The notes under the pieces are model-generated. The model had not been told where the DNA came from, did no database searches, and was given only the letters and a program-made list of their open reading frames with translations. From Spongiivirga sp046524175 (GTDB taxonomy: Bacteria > Bacteroidota > Bacteroidia > Flavobacteriales > Flavobacteriaceae): DNA of 64,000 nt. Within the stretch, counting starts at the first letter, position 1; each line of letters starts with the position of its first letter. The stretch covers positions 186,001 through 250,000 of the forward strand of contig NZ_JBEFZF010000003.1 of the NCBI RefSeq assembly GCF_046524175.1. Direction: 5' to 3'. Position numbers and translations under genes: made by a program. Below, one piece after another: positions 18,647 to 27,787 of this stretch.

Positions 18647-18946
18647 CTATTTTTTCGCCGGCGCTGCAGGAGCATTTAGCTTCTGACTCATTTCCATTGA
18701 CAATGCGCTACGCTCAAACTTGATTTTTCCTGCACCTGTTTCAATAACACAGGTATTATCTTTATCATTAAGTTCAAGTACTTTACCATGCATACCACTT
18801 TTGGTAATGACACGATCGCCGCGTTTTAAGCTACTTGCAAAATTCTTCTCCTTTTTTTGACGTCGTTGTGCTGGTAATATCATAAAAAAGAATATCACCA
18901 CGATCATCATCAATATAAAAGGTAACTGTCCTCCTAATCCTTCCAT
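18647..18946 (-). CDS. yajC: Preprotein translocase subunit YajC
   Basis: Small single-pass inner-membrane partner of SecDF. Transmembrane segment at about residues 6-26 (LPFILMMIVVIFFFMILPAQ), then the family signature RRQKKEK and the cytoplasmic block LKRGDRVITKSGMHGKV. 99 residues. Last gene of the nusB-DUF1573-yajC unit, with 24 nt to the gene before it. Confidence 0.96.
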   Translation of the reverse strand: MEGLGGQLPFILMMIVVIFFFMILPAQRRQKKEKNFASSLKRGDRVITKSGMHGKVLELNDKDNTCVIETGAGKIKFERSALSMEMSQKLNAPAAPAKK

Positions 18947-18970
18947 CTCGTTTACTTCAGGTACTTATTA

Positions 18971-19444
18971 TTATTTGCCGCTAGTTGCCGCTGCTGCGGT
19001 TGCTGCTGGCTTTACAAACGCCTTGATTGTTAAAGTCTCTTTACCCGACTCTGTATTAGCGTTTACTGTTAAACGTTTAGTGACTTGATTCTGGCCACTA
19101 CCATTGAACTTTACAAGAATTTCTCCACTAGCACCTGGTGCAACAGGTTCTCTGGTCCACTCAGGAGCAGTACAACCACAAGTAGTATTAATATTTGCTA
19201 TTACCAAAGGAGCTTTTCCTGTATTGGTAAACTTAAAAACATGCTGCTGAGCCGCTCTCGATTCGATTTCACCAAAATCCCATTCGTTTTCTTCAAACTT
19301 CATCACAGGAAAGTTCCCTACATTGGCATCTCGTTGAGCAGCCACTTCTACATTTTCTGCCTTTACTTTTGAAGTTGCATTTTCTTTACAACCAATGGCA
19401 AAGGTTAGCAATATCACACTTGATAAAAGAGCTATTTTTTTCAT
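18971..19444 (-). CDS. DUF1573 lipoprotein
   Basis: Envelope lipoprotein with an SPII signal (FAIGC, cysteine 19). It carries a DUF1573 Ig-like domain: FEENEWDFGEI, HVFKFTNTGKAPL, NTTCGCTAPEW, PGASGEILVKFN. The TCGCT motif is the family hallmark. Function is unknown. Placement between nusB and yajC is a recurring arrangement in Bacteroidota, which suggests an envelope-biogenesis link (inference). Confidence 0.92.
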   Translation of the reverse strand: MKKIALLSSVILLTFAIGCKENATSKVKAENVEVAAQRDANVGNFPVMKFEENEWDFGEIESRAAQQHVFKFTNTGKAPLVIANINTTCGCTAPEWTREPVAPGASGEILVKFNGSGQNQVTKRLTVNANTESGKETLTIKAFVKPAATAAAATSGK

Positions 19445-19484
19445 TTTTGTTTAATTTTGATGGGTAAAAATACTATTTTTTTAT

Positions 19485-20423
19485 TCACATCAAACCCCGT
19501 CCGACCTTATTTAACGTCCCTTTTTGCTGATATTCTTTTACAAGTTTATCAAGAATACCATTAATAAAGACACTACTCTTAGGAGTTGAATATTCTTTTG
19601 CAATTTCTAAGTACTCATTTATAGTAACCTTAACCGGTATCGAAGGGAATTTTGTAAACTCGCATATCGCCATTCGTAATAATACGGCATCAAGTTGTGC
19701 AATACGCTCTTTATCCCAATTTGGTGTTTTTCCTTCTATTTCTTTTCCTAATGCTTCGTCATTAAGTACCGTTTTTCGAAAAAGGTCTATTGCAAATTTT
19801 TTATCATCTTCATCCTTAAACAGCTTTGGTAGTTTAAAGTCAACGTCCTGATTTATTTTCCGAAGTGTTTTTAACACCATTGTATTTACCAAAGGTAAAT
19901 CGTCAAGCCAAGTTAGGCGTTTATCCTCTAAGTAATCATACAACTTATCGTTAGGAGCAATCACTTGCTTGTATAAATCTATTATAATGTTCAAATCTCC
20001 CTTAAATGATCTTTTCTCATCTTGTAGATAGACCTGATACAAGTCGCTTTCAACAATCGCATCGTAAATGATACGGACGTATTCATCGTCATCTTTCCAA
20101 TTTCGTAGTTTACGATCATCTAACAAGTGTATCAAATTAGAATTATTTGATAGTGTAGTGAGTAGTTCGTTTTCTATAAATTTTCTGGAAGGGTTTTTTT
20201 CTTCGGCTGTTGCCAAGTATTTCTTTTGTCCTTTTTCTAATTGAACCTCTGCCAGTGCTCTAGTTTCCAACAACAGGTTAATCATAATTAAGTATAGATC
20301 ATACATATGATCCATACTGGCATTCAAAAACTTTTCTTGAGGTTTAAGATCATCATTATTAGCACGTTGAAATGCGTAAACAGATTGCATTACTTTCACC
20401 CGAATATGTCTTCTTGTCAACAT
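19485..20423 (-). CDS. nusB: Transcription antitermination protein NusB (long form)
   Basis: RNA-binding partner of NusE in rRNA antitermination. The start MLTRRHIRVKVMQSVYAFQ is the NusB R-rich N-terminus. The C-terminal NusB fold has RIAQLDAVLLRMAICEF, KVTINEYLEIAKEYSTPKSSVFINGILDKL. At 312 residues it is about twice the E. coli length because of a middle insertion, as is usual in Bacteroidota. First gene of the nusB-DUF1573-yajC unit. Confidence 0.95.
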   Translation of the reverse strand: MLTRRHIRVKVMQSVYAFQRANNDDLKPQEKFLNASMDHMYDLYLIMINLLLETRALAEVQLEKGQKKYLATAEEKNPSRKFIENELLTTLSNNSNLIHLLDDRKLRNWKDDDEYVRIIYDAIVESDLYQVYLQDEKRSFKGDLNIIIDLYKQVIAPNDKLYDYLEDKRLTWLDDLPLVNTMVLKTLRKINQDVDFKLPKLFKDEDDKKFAIDLFRKTVLNDEALGKEIEGKTPNWDKERIAQLDAVLLRMAICEFTKFPSIPVKVTINEYLEIAKEYSTPKSSVFINGILDKLVKEYQQKGTLNKVGRGLM

Positions 20424-20452
20424 TTATAAAGAACTTGGCTATGAATAAAAAA

Positions 20453-20478
20453 GGCGAAAGAAGTTATTTTCTTTCGCC
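20453..20478 (-). terminator. Rho-independent terminator of the leucine dehydrogenase gene
   Basis: 10-bp perfect stem (20453-20462 with 20469-20478), 6-nt loop, and a T6 run on the minus strand. It separates the dehydrogenase transcript from nusB. Confidence 0.88.
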
Positions 20479-20508
20479 CTGCAAAAATACTATTATACTA
20501 AAAAAAAG

Positions 20509-21612
20509 CTACTTTTTAATGCCTTTTTTTCGATCATCAATTCGTTGTTGAGCAATACTTAAGGCTGACTGATGTGATGTATACCCGTTCACTTCGGCAT
20601 GCTTAAAAATATCTAAAGTAGTGTTATAAATATTTTCAGTTGTTTTAATAATCCAATCCCGATCATGAGATTCTAACTCGGTATATACATTAATAATACC
20701 ACCAGCATTTATTAAGAAATCTGGAGCATAAGCAATACCGCTGTCTTTAAGCATGGCCCCATGTCTAGTTTCATCTGCTAATTGATTATTTGCTGCACCA
20801 GCCACCACCTTAGCCTTCAATTTGGTTATTGACACATCGTTTAAGGTTGCGCCTAAAGCACATGGAGCGTAAATGTCCATATCTTCATCAAAAATATCTA
20901 CACCTCTAAAAATCGTGGTATTGTATTTTTTACTAACCACTTCTAGTCGTTCTTCGTTAATATCAGAAATGACAATATTAGTATCTTCTTTAGCCAAATA
21001 ATCTACTAAAGTTTCGCCTACATGTCCTATACCTTGTACTAAAATTTTCTTTCCTCTTAAATCATCAGTCCCAAATTGATACTTTGCGGCAGCTTTCAAT
21101 CCCATATACACCCCATAAGCAGTGATTGGACTAGGATTTCCTGCACCACCAATCTCTTCAGAAATTCCGGTAACAAAAGGAGTTACTGTTCGTACCAGAT
21201 CCATATCAGCAGTATCCATACCTACATCCTCGGCAGTATAGTATTTACCGCCTAAAGTATGTACAAATTCACCAAAGCGTTTCATCAACTCCGGTGTTTT
21301 TTGGGTTTTAGCGTCTCCTATAATGACCGCTTTGCCACCGCCCAAATTCAATCCCGTAATAGCGGCTTTGTAAGTCATACCTCTGGAAAGGCGTAATACA
21401 TCATTTAAGGCATCCCATTCACTTTGGTACGACCACATTCGGGTACCCCCTAAAGCAGGACCTAAAACTGTATTATGAATTCCAATGATTGCTTTTAAAC
21501 CTGTATCTTTATCCTGACAAAAAACAACTTGCTCATGGTCGTTAAAAGAAAGTTGTCCAAACACTGGATCGGCCTTTATCAAGTCTTTTTTTTCTAGTAT
21601 TTCTGATGTCAT
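20509..21612 (-). CDS. Leucine/branched-chain amino acid dehydrogenase (Glu/Leu/Phe/Val family)
   Basis: NAD-dependent oxidative deaminase of branched-chain amino acids in the cytoplasm. ALGGTRMWSYQSEWDALNDVL and MTYKAAITGLNLGGGKAVI carry the substrate-binding glycines and lysines of the family. The Rossmann domain has VQGIGHVGETLVDYL. AGAANNQLAD and YAPDFLINAGGIINVY follow. 367 residues, as for Bacillus leucine dehydrogenase. Monocistronic, with its own terminator. A -7-like TATTTTTG lies at 21665-21672 (minus). Confidence 0.94.
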   Translation of the reverse strand: MTSEILEKKDLIKADPVFGQLSFNDHEQVVFCQDKDTGLKAIIGIHNTVLGPALGGTRMWSYQSEWDALNDVLRLSRGMTYKAAITGLNLGGGKAVIIGDAKTQKTPELMKRFGEFVHTLGGKYYTAEDVGMDTADMDLVRTVTPFVTGISEEIGGAGNPSPITAYGVYMGLKAAAKYQFGTDDLRGKKILVQGIGHVGETLVDYLAKEDTNIVISDINEERLEVVSKKYNTTIFRGVDIFDEDMDIYAPCALGATLNDVSITKLKAKVVAGAANNQLADETRHGAMLKDSGIAYAPDFLINAGGIINVYTELESHDRDWIIKTTENIYNTTLDIFKHAEVNGYTSHQSALSIAQQRIDDRKKGIKK

Positions 21613-21754
21613 TATTACTTAGTTGTTATAATAGATGTATTTTATTATTCGCAAAATGATAGCGCAAAAATAACTTCATTTTGAATAATTCTACATAAAA
21701 TACTATTAAAATTGTCAAATGTGCATACTTTAACGTTGATTAGCAAATTTGTAA

Positions 21755-23512
21755 ATGAAAGAACTTCAGCATTTAAATAAATACTTTCGCAAATATCGTA
21801 AACAACTTACCCTCGGTATTATTATAACCATAGTGGCGCGGATATTTTTGTTATTTACACCACGCCTTATCAGGGAATCTATTGATGCGGTTATCGATTA
21901 TGAAGAGGGCATCATAACTGACAAAGCTGTCTTAAAAACTGAATTAGTAGAAAACATCTTACTGATTATTGGTGCTGCAATCATCGCAGGAATTTTGACC
22001 TTTTTAATGCGCCAGACCATTATTAATGTATCTCGATATATTGAATATGATCTCAAAAATGAAGTGTATCAACAATATCAACGACTATCACTTAGTTTCT
22101 ACAAGAGTCACAGAACTGGCGATTTGATGAACCGTATTAGTGAGGACGTAAGTAAAACAAGAATGTACTCCGGACCAGCCATCATGTATAGCATTAATAC
22201 GCTAACACTTTTCATTATAGCGTTGATTTATATGTTTAATGTTGCACCAACATTGACTTTATATACCATCATACCGCTACCCATACTCTCGGTTATCATA
22301 TACAGGCTTAGTAGAGCGATTCATAGACGTAGTACTATCGTACAGGAGTATTTATCGAAATTATCAACCTTCACGCAAGAATCATTCAGTGGCATATCGG
22401 TCATCAAGGCCTACGGTATTGAACCGCAAACCAATGCTTCATTTGCGTTATTATCTAATGAAAGTAAGGACAAACAAATTGATCTTACGAAGGTACAGGC
22501 ATTATTTTTCCCACTAATGCTATTGCTTATTGGGGTAAGCAACCTAACCGTGATTTTTATTGGCGGTCAACAATACATTAGTGGAGAAATAGCCAGCATA
22601 GGTATTATTGCGGAATTTATTATATATGTAAACTTACTCACCTGGCCGGTTGCCACAGTTGGTTGGGTGACCAGTATAGTAAAACAAGCTGAAGCATCTC
22701 AAAAACGCATTAATGAATTTTTAAGCGAAGAACCTGCTATTGTAAATTATAACGAGAATCCTACACCTGTATTAGGAGATATTGAGTTTAAAAATGTGAG
22801 TTTTACTTATGATGATACTAACATTACTGCATTAAAAAATGTTTCTTTTAGCATTAAGCAAGGTGAGACTTTAGCTATTATCGGAAAAACCGGCTCAGGG
22901 AAATCGACCATTCTCGACCTTATAGGCCGCTTGTATGATATTAATTCCGGAGCTATTCAAATAGATGGCCGTGCTATCAAAGATATGAACTTATTCGATC
23001 TTCGAAAAAGCATTGGTTATGTACCACAAGATGCGTTTTTATTTTCTGATAGTATTAAAAACAATATCAAGTTTGGCAAGCAAAAGGCAACTGAAGAAGA
23101 AGTAATCGAAGCTTCTAAAAATGCCGCCGTCCATGAAAACATAATTGGTTTTGCTAAAGGTTATGATACCGTTCTTGGTGAACGCGGAATCACATTGTCA
23201 GGTGGACAGAAACAGCGTGTATCGATAGCGCGTGCTATCATAAAAAACCCTAGATTACTTCTTTTTGACGACTGTTTATCTGCAGTTGACACCGAAACTG
23301 AAGAACAGATTTTGAATAATCTATACAGCATATCTCAAGATACTACTACGATAATTGTAAGTCATCGTGTATCATCTGCTAAAAATGCTGACAAAATAAT
23401 CGTATTAGAGGATGGCCATATTATTCAGGAAGGAAATCATGATTCTCTCTTAAACATTGATGGATACTACAAAGAGCTTTATAACAAGCAACTCTCTGAA
23501 AAAGAAATCTAA
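21755..23512 (+). CDS. ABC exporter half-transporter (MdlA/MsbA-like)
   Basis: Fused membrane and ATPase domains, 585 residues. Six transmembrane segments lie within 1-320. The nucleotide-binding domain has the Walker A GKTGSGKST, Q-loop YVPQDAFLF, signature LSGGQKQR, Walker B LLLFDDCLSAVD and the switch histidine in IIVSHRV. The usual catalytic glutamate after Walker B is aspartate (DD rather than DE). This is seen in MdlA/BmrC-type subunits that pair with a second half-transporter, and no partner gene is adjacent. Substrate is unknown. Divergent from leucine dehydrogenase. Confidence 0.93.
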   Translation: MKELQHLNKYFRKYRKQLTLGIIITIVARIFLLFTPRLIRESIDAVIDYEEGIITDKAVLKTELVENILLIIGAAIIAGILTFLMRQTIINVSRYIEYDLKNEVYQQYQRLSLSFYKSHRTGDLMNRISEDVSKTRMYSGPAIMYSINTLTLFIIALIYMFNVAPTLTLYTIIPLPILSVIIYRLSRAIHRRSTIVQEYLSKLSTFTQESFSGISVIKAYGIEPQTNASFALLSNESKDKQIDLTKVQALFFPLMLLLIGVSNLTVIFIGGQQYISGEIASIGIIAEFIIYVNLLTWPVATVGWVTSIVKQAEASQKRINEFLSEEPAIVNYNENPTPVLGDIEFKNVSFTYDDTNITALKNVSFSIKQGETLAIIGKTGSGKSTILDLIGRLYDINSGAIQIDGRAIKDMNLFDLRKSIGYVPQDAFLFSDSIKNNIKFGKQKATEEEVIEASKNAAVHENIIGFAKGYDTVLGERGITLSGGQKQRVSIARAIIKNPRLLLFDDCLSAVDTETEEQILNNLYSISQDTTTIIVSHRVSSAKNADKIIVLEDGHIIQEGNHDSLLNIDGYYKELYNKQLSEKEI

Positions 23513-23588
23513 GAATTTGTTGGTGGCTAACTTTTTTTTTTACAAATTTGGTTCAGTTTAAACCAACTTAGATTTAAGTAGAAGGAAT

Positions 23589-23969
23589 ATGAGTGAAAAA
23601 TCAATTTTAGAAAAGGAAGAGATTTTTTCTAAAGTATTAAGAGCCGGACGTAGAACATATTTTTTTGACGTAAGAGCTACAAGAGCAGGAGATTACTATT
23701 TAACTGTAACGGAAAGTAAGAAATTTACGAACGACGACGGATCGTACCATTTCAAAAAACACAAAATTTACCTGTATAAAGAAGATTTTGATTCTTTTAA
23801 AGAAATTCTTGAGGAAATGACCCAGTATATAGTCAATGAAAAAGGACAGGAAGTCATTTCAGAACGTCATCAGCGTGACTTTAAAAGAGATTATGAAGAG
23901 AATGAAAGCGCCAGCGAAGATAATAAAGGTACTGATAGCTTTACCGATGTCAGCTTTGACGATATTTAG
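23589..23969 (+). CDS. PUR-alpha-like nucleic-acid-binding protein (DUF3276)
   Basis: Small cytoplasmic protein of the bacterial PUR family. Residues 8-80 form the PUR repeat: EEIFSKVLRAGRRTYFFDVRATRAGDYYLTVTESK, then HKIYLYKEDFDSFKEIL. Known members bind single-stranded DNA or RNA as dimers. The tail is acidic (ENESASEDNKGTD). 126 residues, normal. It follows the ABC exporter by 76 nt and ends at a strong terminator. Confidence 0.92.
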   Translation: MSEKSILEKEEIFSKVLRAGRRTYFFDVRATRAGDYYLTVTESKKFTNDDGSYHFKKHKIYLYKEDFDSFKEILEEMTQYIVNEKGQEVISERHQRDFKRDYEENESASEDNKGTDSFTDVSFDDI

Positions 23970-23990
23970 AAAGTTTTAACGTATTATATA

Positions 23991-24025
23991 AAAACCGTAT
24001 TGATAATATCAATACGGTTTTTTTT
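23991..24025 (+). terminator. Rho-independent terminator
   Basis: 13-bp perfect stem (23991-24003 with 24009-24021), 5-nt loop, T8 run. It ends the ABC exporter/DUF3276 transcript. Confidence 0.92.
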
Positions 24026-24066
24026 ATTTTTACTACATCACCAACAAACCACTACACCAAACAACT

Positions 24067-26577
24067 ATGAAGAAAATTTTTCTGCTGCTACTAACAGTAT
24101 CTGCACTTTGTACTGCTCAAAAAACTATTGATCTCTCTTATTATTTACCCCAAAACATCACCTATAATCCTGATATTCCTACCCCGGAAAGTATTATTGG
24201 TCATCAAGTAGGGCAATGGCATGTTTACCACAGCAAGTTAGCGTATTACATGAAGGCTCTTGCTGCAGCATCAGACAGAATTACTATTGAAGACCGCGGC
24301 AAGACATTTGAAGACAGACCACTATTATTATTGACCATCACCTCTCCAAAAAATCATCAAAATATTGATCAACTCAGAAGAGAGCACAATGATTTTGCTT
24401 CCGGAAAATCCTCAAAAAATGTAAATGATATTCCTATTGTAGTGTATCAAGGTTTTTCTATACACGGTAATGAACCAAGTGGTTCTAACGCTGCCTTATT
24501 AGCTGCATATCATCTTGCAGCAGCGCAAGGTCCTGAAATCGACGCATTATTGAACGATGCTATAATCTTGTTTGATCCCTCTTACAATCCAGACGGGTTA
24601 TCTCGTTTTGCGTATTGGGCGAACACCAACAAAAGCATTCATCTAAACACGGATAACAACGATCGTGAGTTTAGAGAAGTGTGGCCGGGCGGTCGAACCA
24701 ATCACTATTGGTTTGACATGAATAGAGACTGGCTACCAGTACAATTACCTGAATCAAGAGCCCGAATTGCTAGTTTTCATAAATGGATGCCAAATGTTTT
24801 GACAGATCATCATGAAATGGGTACTAACAGTACTTTCTTCTTTCAGCCTGGAGTACCATCAAGAACGAATCCGCTTACCCCGAAAATGAATCAGCAATTA
24901 ACTAAGGAAATTAGTCAGTTTCACATTGATGCTCTTGATAAAATTGGTTCTCTGTATTATGCTGAAGAAGGCTTTGATGATTTCTATTATGGCAAAGGAA
25001 GTACTTTTCCAGATGTAAATGGCGGTATTGGTATTTTATTCGAACAAGGCAGTTCTCGTGGCCATGCTCAAGAAAGTGAAAATGGTGTGGTCACCTTTCC
25101 CTTTTCTATAAGAAATCAGTTTACAGCAGCTTTATCAACATTGGAAGCTGCGAAAGAAATGAGAACGAAGATTCTTAACTACCAACGTAGTTTTTATAGC
25201 GATGCTAAAAAAGAAGCCACTTCAGATAGAACAAAGGCTATTGTTTTTGGCGATGAAAAAGATGCCACCAAAGCATATCATCTTGCTGAAATTTTGAAAA
25301 GGCACCAAATAACAGTACATGAGCTGAAAGACAATTTTACCCAAAAAGGCAAAAAGTATAAAAAGGGATATGGTTATGTCGTGCCAATGCAGCAACAAAA
25401 TTACAAGCTAATTAAGGCCATGTTTAACCGTCAAACAAGTTTTCAGGACAGTATCTTTTATGATATATCAGCATGGACATTCCCTCTGGCTTTTGGTTTA
25501 GATCATGAAATGCTGAGTAACCTGAATCAGGCAGGAGCGGAAATCACTGATCTCAAGGCCCCAAAAAGTACTATTAATAAAAGTAACTATGCCTATTTGT
25601 TCGAGTGGCATGAATACTATACACCAAAAGCACTACATAAAATATTAAAGAAAGGACTTCGTGCAAAAGTGGGTGCTACTCCATTCAAATTAAATGATGT
25701 TAATTATGATTATGGAACCATTATGGTACCAGTACAAAATCAAAAATTAAAGTCTGACGAGCTTTTTAAATTCTTAAAAGAAGTAGCAGAAGAAAGTCAT
25801 ATTAGCATAACAGGGGTGAATACGGGAAATACCATCGGCATTGACTTAGGAAGTAATGACTTTGATGCCCTAACCCTCCCAAAAGTAGCTATGTTGGTTG
25901 GTGACGGTGTGACCAGTTACGATGCGGGTGAGATTTGGCATTTATTTGATACACGATATGAAATGAACGTAACTCGAATTGACACTCGGAGTTTTGACAA
26001 TGTAAACCTATCAAAATATACACACTTTATACTTCCAAATAGTTGGGGTGGTTTAAGTGATAATAGTGCAAAGAAATTGAAGACTTGGGTTCGTAATGGT
26101 GGTACGCTAATTGGTTACAGAAATGCCGTAAGCTGGCTTAAACGTAAAGAATTTATCAAGCTAGAGCTGAAAGAGAATGATATGGAAGCGAAAAATATTA
26201 AGTTCGATCAACGTCGTGATTTTAGAGGGGCACAAGTTACCGGTGGTGCAATTTTCGAGGCCAATATTGATAGATCACACCCAATTAACTTTGGATATAA
26301 AAATGATGAAATATCTCTTTTTAGAAACACCAATATTCACATAAAACCCGATAAAAACAGCTATAACAATCCAATTAAATATACTTCAAAACCCTTATTA
26401 GCAGGTTATATTTCTGAAGAAAATTTAGATAGCTTAAAAAATACGGTACCATTTCAAACAAAGCGCTTAGGTCGAGGTCGTGTTACTGTTTTCACGGACA
26501 ATACCAACTTTAGAGCTTTCTGGTATGGCACCAATAAATTGTTGATGAATGCGATTTTCTTTTCCAAGATGATGTAA
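24067..26577 (+). CDS. Secreted M14 family zinc carboxypeptidase
   Basis: Large secreted metallocarboxypeptidase. Signal peptide 1-18 (CTAQ). The zinc motif HxxE is in SIHGNEPSG (H133, E136), followed by DPSYNPDGLSRFA and FDMNRDWLP with the substrate-binding Asn-Arg. The third ligand is in LTDHHEMGTNS near residue 247. The C-terminal half carries a class I amidotransferase-like fold (VAMLVGDGVTSYDAGEIWHL, later WVRNGGTLIGYR). This two-part architecture is common in Bacteroidota. 836 residues. It is followed by a heptamer repeat tract. Confidence 0.9.
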   Translation: MKKIFLLLLTVSALCTAQKTIDLSYYLPQNITYNPDIPTPESIIGHQVGQWHVYHSKLAYYMKALAAASDRITIEDRGKTFEDRPLLLLTITSPKNHQNIDQLRREHNDFASGKSSKNVNDIPIVVYQGFSIHGNEPSGSNAALLAAYHLAAAQGPEIDALLNDAIILFDPSYNPDGLSRFAYWANTNKSIHLNTDNNDREFREVWPGGRTNHYWFDMNRDWLPVQLPESRARIASFHKWMPNVLTDHHEMGTNSTFFFQPGVPSRTNPLTPKMNQQLTKEISQFHIDALDKIGSLYYAEEGFDDFYYGKGSTFPDVNGGIGILFEQGSSRGHAQESENGVVTFPFSIRNQFTAALSTLEAAKEMRTKILNYQRSFYSDAKKEATSDRTKAIVFGDEKDATKAYHLAEILKRHQITVHELKDNFTQKGKKYKKGYGYVVPMQQQNYKLIKAMFNRQTSFQDSIFYDISAWTFPLAFGLDHEMLSNLNQAGAEITDLKAPKSTINKSNYAYLFEWHEYYTPKALHKILKKGLRAKVGATPFKLNDVNYDYGTIMVPVQNQKLKSDELFKFLKEVAEESHISITGVNTGNTIGIDLGSNDFDALTLPKVAMLVGDGVTSYDAGEIWHLFDTRYEMNVTRIDTRSFDNVNLSKYTHFILPNSWGGLSDNSAKKLKTWVRNGGTLIGYRNAVSWLKRKEFIKLELKENDMEAKNIKFDQRRDFRGAQVTGGAIFEANIDRSHPINFGYKNDEISLFRNTNIHIKPDKNSYNNPIKYTSKPLLAGYISEENLDSLKNTVPFQTKRLGRGRVTVFTDNTNFRAFWYGTNKLLMNAIFFSKMM

Positions 26578-26585
26578 TAATATAT

Positions 26586-26648
26586 TAGTAATGAGTAGTA
26601 AGTAGTGAGTAGTGAGTAGTGAGTAGTGAGTAATCAGTAGTGAGTATT
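26586..26648. repeat. Heptamer tandem repeat GAGTAGT, about nine units
   Basis: Units of 7 nt run without gaps from TAGTAAT at 26586 to GAGTATT at 26642-26648. Four units are exactly GAGTAGT and the others differ by one or two bases. The tract ends 19 nt before the ATG of the thioredoxin-fold gene, so copy changes would alter its leader. Confidence 0.9.
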
Positions 26649-26667
26649 AACTTTTACACCAAAAAAA

Positions 26668-27225
26668 ATGGCCCGTACACCTTCAAATATGATTCCGTTG
26701 GGAACAATCGCTCCTGACTTTGAACTCCTTGATACTGTTACAGGAAATAATATTTCGCTAGAGCAAGCAAAAGGTGCAAAAGCCACCGTTATTATGTTTA
26801 TTTGCAATCATTGCCCTTTTGTAAAGCATGTAAATGCGGAATTAGCGGCAATAGGTGCTGATTACGCAGATAGTGGAGTTGGTTTTATCGCAATATCGAG
26901 TAATGATGTTGAAAATTATCCCGCCGACTCCCCTGAGTTAATGAAACAAAATGCTCTTGATGAAGGCTTTAATTTCCCCTACTTGTATGATGAAACCCAA
27001 CAAGTGGCAAAAGATTATGACGCAGCATGCACTCCGGATTTCTATGTGTTTGATTCCAATTTAAAACTAACGTATCGCGGCCAATTAGATGATTCCCGTC
27101 CGGGGAACGGAATCGCTGTTACCGGTAAGGATTTGAGAATAGCGATCGATGCCACAGTAAAAGGAGCACTAGTAGATATTATTCAAAAACCAAGTATTGG
27201 TTGTAATATTAAATGGAAGGTATAA
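26668..27225 (+). CDS. Thioredoxin-fold protein (AhpC/TSA-like, CxxC)
   Basis: Thioredoxin-fold redox protein of 185 residues. GTIAPDFELLDTVTG opens the AhpC/TSA domain. The active-site pair is FICNHCPF (C46, C49), the cis-proline loop AACTPDFYVFD carries an extra cysteine, and LTYRGQLDDSRP follows. No signal peptide, so cytoplasmic. It overlaps the downstream GNAT gene by 13 nt. The heptamer tract sits in its leader. Confidence 0.92.
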   Translation: MARTPSNMIPLGTIAPDFELLDTVTGNNISLEQAKGAKATVIMFICNHCPFVKHVNAELAAIGADYADSGVGFIAISSNDVENYPADSPELMKQNALDEGFNFPYLYDETQQVAKDYDAACTPDFYVFDSNLKLTYRGQLDDSRPGNGIAVTGKDLRIAIDATVKGALVDIIQKPSIGCNIKWKV

Positions 27226-27737
27226 GTTTTAAGCAACTCACCAATAACGACATTGATATTTTAGTGCCTATTGCGCAAAAAGCGTATTTACAAGCGTATA
27301 CCAGTGTTTGGGAGCAAAACAAACCCGAATATTATATACAAAAGGCGTTTACCCGAAACGTATTTGCAACCGATCTTAAAAATGAAAACTTGGCCTACTA
27401 CCTAATATATGTTGCTAAAGTATTAGTCGGTTTTTACAAATTGGAATTAAATAGTAAGATTGGCTCTTACAAAACGGCAGAGGCAATTCAGCTTGAAAAA
27501 ATATATATCCTTAACGAGTTTTCAGGAAAAGGAATTGGTCACGCTTCGCTTAATCACATTATGAAGTTAGCATCTGAATTAAGAAAGAAAGTGCTCTGGG
27601 TTGATGTCATGCATACAAGTCCAGCAAAAAGATTCTACGAGAAAATGGGATTTAATACTTGGAGCAATTGGGACTTAGACTACCCAGGTCTAAAATCAGA
27701 TCAACTAAAAATGCATCGAATGTTGAAAATGCTTTAA
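27213..27737 (+). CDS. GNAT family N-acetyltransferase
   Basis: Single GNAT domain of 174 residues. The acetyl-CoA loop is in LEKIYILNEFSGKGIGHASLNHI, and ALRKKVLWVDV-like plus SPAKRFYEKMGF form the C-terminal strand and helix. Substrate is unknown. The ATG lies inside the last codons of the thioredoxin-fold gene (13-nt overlap), which implies translational coupling. Confidence 0.92.
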   Translation: MEGISFKQLTNNDIDILVPIAQKAYLQAYTSVWEQNKPEYYIQKAFTRNVFATDLKNENLAYYLIYVAKVLVGFYKLELNSKIGSYKTAEAIQLEKIYILNEFSGKGIGHASLNHIMKLASELRKKVLWVDVMHTSPAKRFYEKMGFNTWSNWDLDYPGLKSDQLKMHRMLKML

Positions 27738-27787
27738 TGCCTTCGAGTTTAAGGTTCCTCTAGCCTGATCAAACAGACAACTGAAAA

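Noticed and set aside
26586..26648. CRISPR array
   Set aside because: Units are 7 nt with no spacers; it is a simple tandem repeat.
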